Shown here piece after piece: positions 43,962 to 46,871 of a stretch of DNA of 46,871 nt. A program made the position numbers and the translations under genes. Every line of letters starts with the position of its first letter. Within the stretch, counting starts at the first letter, position 1. The notes below the pieces were generated by a model. That model was given only the letters and a program-made list of their open reading frames with translations. It searched no databases and was not told where the DNA came from. This stretch comes from Clostridia bacterium (GTDB taxonomy: Bacteria; Bacillota; Clostridia; Oscillospirales; Acutalibacteraceae): NCBI GenBank assembly GCA_017410195.1, contig JAFQRF010000037.1, positions 1 to 46,871 of the forward strand, read 5' to 3'.

Positions 43962-44022
43962 TTGTGAAAGGGTGATAAATTATGTACGAATTGTAAAATC
44001 GGAGAATTCGGTTGCGGAAATA

Positions 44023-44051
44023 TTGAAAATTGTCGGGAAAAGTGGTAGAAT
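44023..44051 (+). promoter_or_regulatory. Second, sigma-A-type promoter of the nfeD operon
   Basis: TTGAAA, 17 bp, TAGAAT; would give a short leader and basal expression besides the ECF-like promoter. Confidence 0.55.
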
Positions 44052-44098
44052 TAATTCAAGCGAAAGCTTAAATCAGCTTGAAAAAGGAGGTATGTATT

Positions 44099-44539
44099 AT
44101 GGACTTTGAATTTTCCATGCTGATTTTTTGGATCGCAATGCTCGTTATCCTGATTATCGTTGAAGCAGTGACGGCGCAGATGGTTACTATCTGGTTTGCC
44201 GCAGGTGCGGCTGCCGCAATCGTTGCAGAGCTTCTCGGAGCTCAGGTGTGGCTGCAATGGATTGTTTTTGTTGCTGTTTCGGCAATAACGCTTGTTGCGA
44301 CCCGTCCTCTTGTGAGAAAGCTTACCCAAACAAAGGTACAGCCGACCAATGCTGACCGATGTATAGGGCAGACAGCGATTGTTGTTGAGGATATCAACAA
44401 TGTCGAGGGCAAGGGGCAGGTACACGTTAACGGCGTTATCTGGACCGCGCGATCGTCTGACGGTTCGGTTTTCAAAAAGGATGAACGTGTAACGGTCGAA
44501 AAAATCGACGGCGTAAAGCTGATTGTCAAAGCACAGTAA
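44099..44539 (+). CDS. NfeD-type membrane protein (short form)
   Basis: 146 residues from the ATG at 44099 (RBS AAAGGAGG). N-terminal helices (MLIFWIAMLVILIIVEAVTA, then VTIWFAAGAAAAIVAELLGA and WLQWIVFVAVSAITLVATRP) are followed by a soluble OB-fold domain (CIGQTAIVVEDINNVEGKGQ, VHVNGVIWTARSSDGSVF). Short NfeD proteins act with SPFH proteins in membrane microdomains; the next gene is such a partner. In B. subtilis the related yuaF-floT genes respond to envelope stress through sigma-W. Confidence 0.92.
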   Translation: MDFEFSMLIFWIAMLVILIIVEAVTAQMVTIWFAAGAAAAIVAELLGAQVWLQWIVFVAVSAITLVATRPLVRKLTQTKVQPTNADRCIGQTAIVVEDINNVEGKGQVHVNGVIWTARSSDGSVFKKDERVTVEKIDGVKLIVKAQ

Positions 44540-44570
44540 AAAAATTTTTTGAATTCAGGAGGAAATATTA

Positions 44571-45494
44571 ATGGAATTTATTATTCTTACAGTTCTTGCA
44601 CTTATTATAATCGTAGTCGTAATTCTTAATATAAAAATCGTTCCTCAGTCAAAGGCATATGTTATTGAAAGACTCGGAACATACAGTACGACATGGCAGA
44701 CAGGACTTCATGTCAAAATTCCTTTCATTGAAAGAGTTGCAAAGCAGGTTTCACTCAAGGAGCAGATTGTTGATTTCCCGCCTCAGCCCGTTATCACAAA
44801 GGATAACGTAACGATGCAGATTGATACGGTTGTTTTCTTCCAGATTACAGACCCGAAGCTCTTCTCTTACGGTGTTGAAAGACCCCTTTCGGCTATTGAA
44901 AATCTGACCGCAACAACGCTCAGAAACATCATCGGCGAAATGGAGCTTGACCACACTCTCACTTCAAGAGACGTTATCAATGCAAAAATCAGAGGAATTC
45001 TTGACGAAGCAACAGATCCCTGGGGAATCAAGGTCAACAGAGTTGAGCTTAAGAATATCCTTCCCCCCAAGGAAATTCAGGATGCAATGGAAAAGCAGAT
45101 GAAGGCAGAGCGTCAGCGCCGTGAAGCTATCCTCACCGCTGAAGGCGAAAAGGCAAGTAAGATTCTCGTTGCCGAAGGTCAGAAGGAAAGCAAGATTCTT
45201 GCTGCAGAAGCAGAAAAGCAGAGTGCAATCCTTGCTGCCGAAGCTATTAAGGAAGCAAAAATTCGCGAGGCCGAAGGTGAAGCGGAAGCTATTCTTAAGG
45301 TTGAGCAGGCGAGAGCACAGGCAATCGGACTTATCAATGAAGCTGCACCCGGTCAGGGCTATCTTACAATTAAGAGCCTTGAAGCCTTTGAAGCTGCCGC
45401 AGACGGTCAGGCAACAAAGCTTATTATTCCCAGCGATTTGCAGGGAGTTGCGGGTCTTGCCGCAAGCGCAAAGGAAATTCTTTCGGATAAATAA
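44571..45494 (+). CDS. SPFH/band 7 membrane protein
   Basis: 307 residues: an N-terminal membrane helix (FIILTVLALIIIVVVILNIK), then the SPFH domain (VPQSKAYVIERLGTYSTTWQ, LKEQIVDFPPQPVITKDNVT, RNIIGEMELDHTLTSRDVIN) and an Ala/Glu-rich coiled coil (from about residue 185; repeats of ILAAEAEKQSA type). It is the stomatin/paraslipin (QmcA-like) class that oligomerises on the membrane. RBS AGGAGG, 31 bp after nfeD, so one operon. Likely a membrane-scaffold pair with NfeD. Confidence 0.94.
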   Translation: MEFIILTVLALIIIVVVILNIKIVPQSKAYVIERLGTYSTTWQTGLHVKIPFIERVAKQVSLKEQIVDFPPQPVITKDNVTMQIDTVVFFQITDPKLFSYGVERPLSAIENLTATTLRNIIGEMELDHTLTSRDVINAKIRGILDEATDPWGIKVNRVELKNILPPKEIQDAMEKQMKAERQRREAILTAEGEKASKILVAEGQKESKILAAEAEKQSAILAAEAIKEAKIREAEGEAEAILKVEQARAQAIGLINEAAPGQGYLTIKSLEAFEAAADGQATKLIIPSDLQGVAGLAASAKEILSDK

Positions 45495-45501
45495 AAAATT
45501 A

Positions 45502-45535
45502 AAGCGGAGTGTTTCGGCACTCCGCTTCGTTGTTT
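45502..45535 (+). terminator. Terminator of the NfeD-SPFH operon
   Basis: A perfect 10-bp stem AAGCGGAGTG/CACTCCGCTT with a six-base loop, then CGTTGTTT. Confidence 0.82.
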
Positions 45536-45600
45536 ATATTTGAAATGAATTGTGCTTAGCACACATGAAAGATGGAAAGCTCCATTAGGAGCATGAATTG

Positions 45601-46029
45601 TTACGACGAGCCGAATTTTTCGTACTGCAAACGGCTGCCGACATAATAGTATTTGTGCTTTACGCCGTTAACGGTCTTTGAGGTGCGAAGTCCGTCAACA
45701 TCATAGGTGTAGGTGACGGTTTTTCCGTTACCCGAAAGCGATGCAAGCTGTCTGCCGTTCTGCCAATCAAGGGTATATCCTCTGTAGGAAAGGGGATTGC
45801 CGATTGCATCATAGGTTATCGACTGACCGTTATATGCAGTCAGCTTATCCTTCCAGTTTGAGTCGCCGTAAACATAGTTAACCGTTTTGGTTGCTGTTAC
45901 TCCGCTGAGGCTTCCCCATGTGAGAGGATAGGTTACGATGCTTGTGATGTTTCCGCCGTTATCGTAATTATACACCTCCGTGCAATATGTTACAGTACGA
46001 AATTCAGAATATGTATAGCCGGAGAACAA
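45601..46029 (-). pseudogene. RHS/YD-repeat protein fragment
   Basis: 142 codons with clear RHS repeats: EVYNYDNGGNITSI, ITYDAIGNPLSYRGYTLDWQ, GRQLASLSGNGKTVTYTYD, VDGLRTSKTVNGVKHKYYYV. The 5' end (MFSGYTYSEFRTVTYCTE) does not look like RHS and has no good RBS, and the frame stops at QYEKFGSS, where RHS proteins normally run on through the rest of the core and a variable tip. So it is a piece of a larger secreted or wall-associated polymorphic-toxin-type protein, left by deletion or recombination. Its neighbours are unrelated. Confidence 0.75.
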
Positions 46030-46182
46030 CTTGTGTTATGATTATCCGTACCATCTTAAAGAAGGCTGAAATCGTTGGTATACAACGGTCTTAGCTTTTT
46101 TTCTGTTATTTTTACTCCTTGGACATTATTCTTGAAAAAACAGGCTTTTTGCCTTGTTCCAAGCGGTTTTGCGAAAAAAACA

Positions 46183-46236
46183 GGACGTTACTCAGAGCAG
46201 TTTTCACTGCCGGGTAATGTCCTTGTTTATTTTTAA
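46183..46236 (+). terminator. Two-part hairpin with a T-rich end
   Basis: Outer arms GGACGTTAC/GTAATGTCC and inner arms GCAGT/ACTGC are followed by TTGTTTATTTTT. No plus-strand gene ends here, so it may be a leftover terminator. Confidence 0.45.
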
Positions 46237-46265
46237 ATATTTTTGTGATTGAAAATGATTGTGTC

Positions 46266-46282
46266 CGACAAATTGGAATTTG
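46266..46282 (+). repeat. Inverted repeat flanking the EamA gene, left copy
   Basis: CGACAAATTGGAATTTG; the other copy is at 46750-46766 on the opposite strand with one mismatch. Each copy is also partly self-complementary (CAAATT/AATTTG). Confidence 0.5.
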
Positions 46283-46320
46283 ATGCTTCGCCAAACTGAA
46301 AGTTTATGTACTGTGCATGA

Positions 46321-46734
46321 TTACATAACCATTATTAATGTTCCTATTCCAATCAGAATACATCCTACCAATGACTTGATTGTAAACTCTTCGTGCAAAA
46401 ATACAAACGCCAACACTAAGGTAATTACTACACTTAATTTATCTATCGGTACAACTTTTGATGCATCACCAATCTGCAATGCTTTGTAGTAACACAGCCA
46501 TGATGCACCTGTTGCCAATCCTGACAAAATCAAGAATATCCAGCTCTTTCTGCTAATTTCTGTTATACCGTTTTGTGCATTCGTGAGGAATACCATTCCC
46601 CATGACATAGCAACTACAACAACAGTTCTTATAGCTGTTGCAAGATTCGAGTTGACCCCTTCTATACCGACCTTGGCCAGTATAGAAGTAAGTGCTGCAA
46701 AAATTGCAGACAGTAATGCGAATACAAACCACAT
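46321..46734 (-). CDS. EamA-family transporter, single-domain
   Basis: 137 residues with five hydrophobic helices: MWFVFALLSAIFAALTSILA, ATAIRTVVVVAMSWGMVFL, SWIFLILSGLATGASWLCYY, LSVVITLVLAFVFLHEEF and SLVGCILIGIGTLIMV. This is one EamA unit; most drug/metabolite transporters have two, so this form should work as a dimer. Substrate unknown. RBS GGAGG. It follows the acyltransferase gene after 35 bp, and the region between contains a repeat copy that may form a hairpin around the RBS. Confidence 0.9.
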   Translation of the reverse strand: MWFVFALLSAIFAALTSILAKVGIEGVNSNLATAIRTVVVVAMSWGMVFLTNAQNGITEISRKSWIFLILSGLATGASWLCYYKALQIGDASKVVPIDKLSVVITLVLAFVFLHEEFTIKSLVGCILIGIGTLIMVM

Positions 46735-46749
46735 ACAATGTTACCTCCA

Positions 46750-46766
46750 CAAATTCTAATTTGTCG
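46750..46766 (-). repeat. Inverted repeat flanking the EamA gene, right copy
   Basis: CGACAAATTAGAATTTG on the minus strand. ACAAATT/AATTTGT can fold just 5' of the GGAGG of the EamA gene. Confidence 0.5.
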
Positions 46767-46769
46767 AAC

Positions 46770-46871
46770 TCAATCAAGCACTGAGATTTTCTCTTCAAGC
46801 TTCTGAACAAACTGACCAACAAAATAACCGTCAATAAAACGGTGGTTCACGTCAAGAGTCATATTGATAAT
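46770..46871 (-). CDS. CAT-like acyltransferase, C-terminal end only
   Basis: The last 33 residues of a gene that runs in from beyond the right edge. VNHRFIDGYFVGQFVQKLEE carries the HxxxDG catalytic motif shared by chloramphenicol acetyltransferase and the E2 acyltransferase domain of 2-oxo acid dehydrogenases. The position of the motif 23 residues from the end fits a stand-alone CAT-type trimeric enzyme. Which one it is cannot be told from this end piece. Confidence 0.65.
   Translation of the reverse strand: MINMTLDVNHRFIDGYFVGQFVQKLEEKISVLD

Larger units (their letters stand above)
46030..46320. other. Non-coding stretch between the RHS fragment and the EamA gene
   Basis: About 290 bp without a credible gene. 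It holds the hairpin at 46183-46236 and one copy of a 17-bp near-palindrome at 46266-46282 that recurs inverted at 46750-46766. Short reading frames here lack an RBS and family likeness. Confidence 0.6.

Noticed and set aside
46112-46294. A 60-residue minus-strand frame
   Set aside because: No RBS, no family likeness, and it covers the hairpin at 46183-46236.

Overview
The window looks like the chromosome of a low-to-mid GC Gram-positive Clostridia, probably a gut Oscillospirales/Ruminococcaceae-type bacterium. The grounds are strong AGGAGG ribosome binding sites, TTGACA/TATAAT promoters with 17-bp spacers, an FMN riboswitch, a Phe-type T-box, IreB, YunB and DUF421/DUF4363 genes typical of spore formers, a BspA-type leucine-rich-repeat surface protein, and GH3 and GH2 glycosidases. 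No tRNA, rRNA, CRISPR array, integrase or complete insertion sequence was seen.

Layout. 1-2.7 kb: an FAD oxidoreductase interrupted by an in-frame stop and a DUF1846 protein, both minus. 3.0-4.3 kb: gdhA. 4.4-9.9 kb: an AraC-type regulator divergent from a plus-strand operon of three paralogous secreted proteins and a small membrane protein. 10-10.9 kb: a membrane-tethered XRE regulator and a GNAT acetyltransferase. 11.1-16.7 kb: a complete pyrC-K-D-F-E-B-I operon for UMP synthesis from carbamoyl aspartate, with both aspartate transcarbamoylase subunits. 16.8-18.1 kb: a fourth secreted paralog. 18.2-21 kb: a Dabb protein and a GH3 beta-glucosidase with permuted domains. 21-24.5 kb: a large LRR surface protein divergent from a small XRE regulator, with palindromic operators between them. 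24.6-26.4 kb: orphan MazF, a family 6 UDG, and a RibU-like riboflavin transporter under an FMN riboswitch. 26.5-29.8 kb: yhaM-like nuclease, prmA, a ferredoxin-like protein, an esterase. 29.9-38.5 kb (minus): two-subunit aconitase X, IreB with a conserved 96-residue partner, pheST with T-box, a GcvH-like protein lacking the lipoyl lysine, ligA. 38.6-42.7 kb (minus): yunB, and a ROK kinase-SIS isomerase-GH2 sugar operon. 42.7-45.5 kb: DUF421/DUF4363 and an NfeD-SPFH membrane-stress operon. 45.6 kb to the end: an RHS fragment, a one-domain EamA transporter and the end of a CAT-like acyltransferase, a less orderly and probably accessory tail.

The most interesting signal is regulatory. The same bipartite element, AGACCAAA-N12-TCGTCTTAT, occurs three times with identical spacing: before the three-paralog secreted operon (5535), before the fourth paralog (16721) and before the NfeD-SPFH operon (43933). 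The geometry (GACC, 16 bp, CGTC) fits an ECF sigma factor promoter. NfeD-flotillin genes belong to the sigma-W envelope-stress regulon in Bacillus subtilis, so the unrecognised secreted family is a candidate cell-envelope stress output in this organism. A second regulatory unit is the XRE/LRR-protein pair at 24.2 kb with matching palindromes over the promoter.
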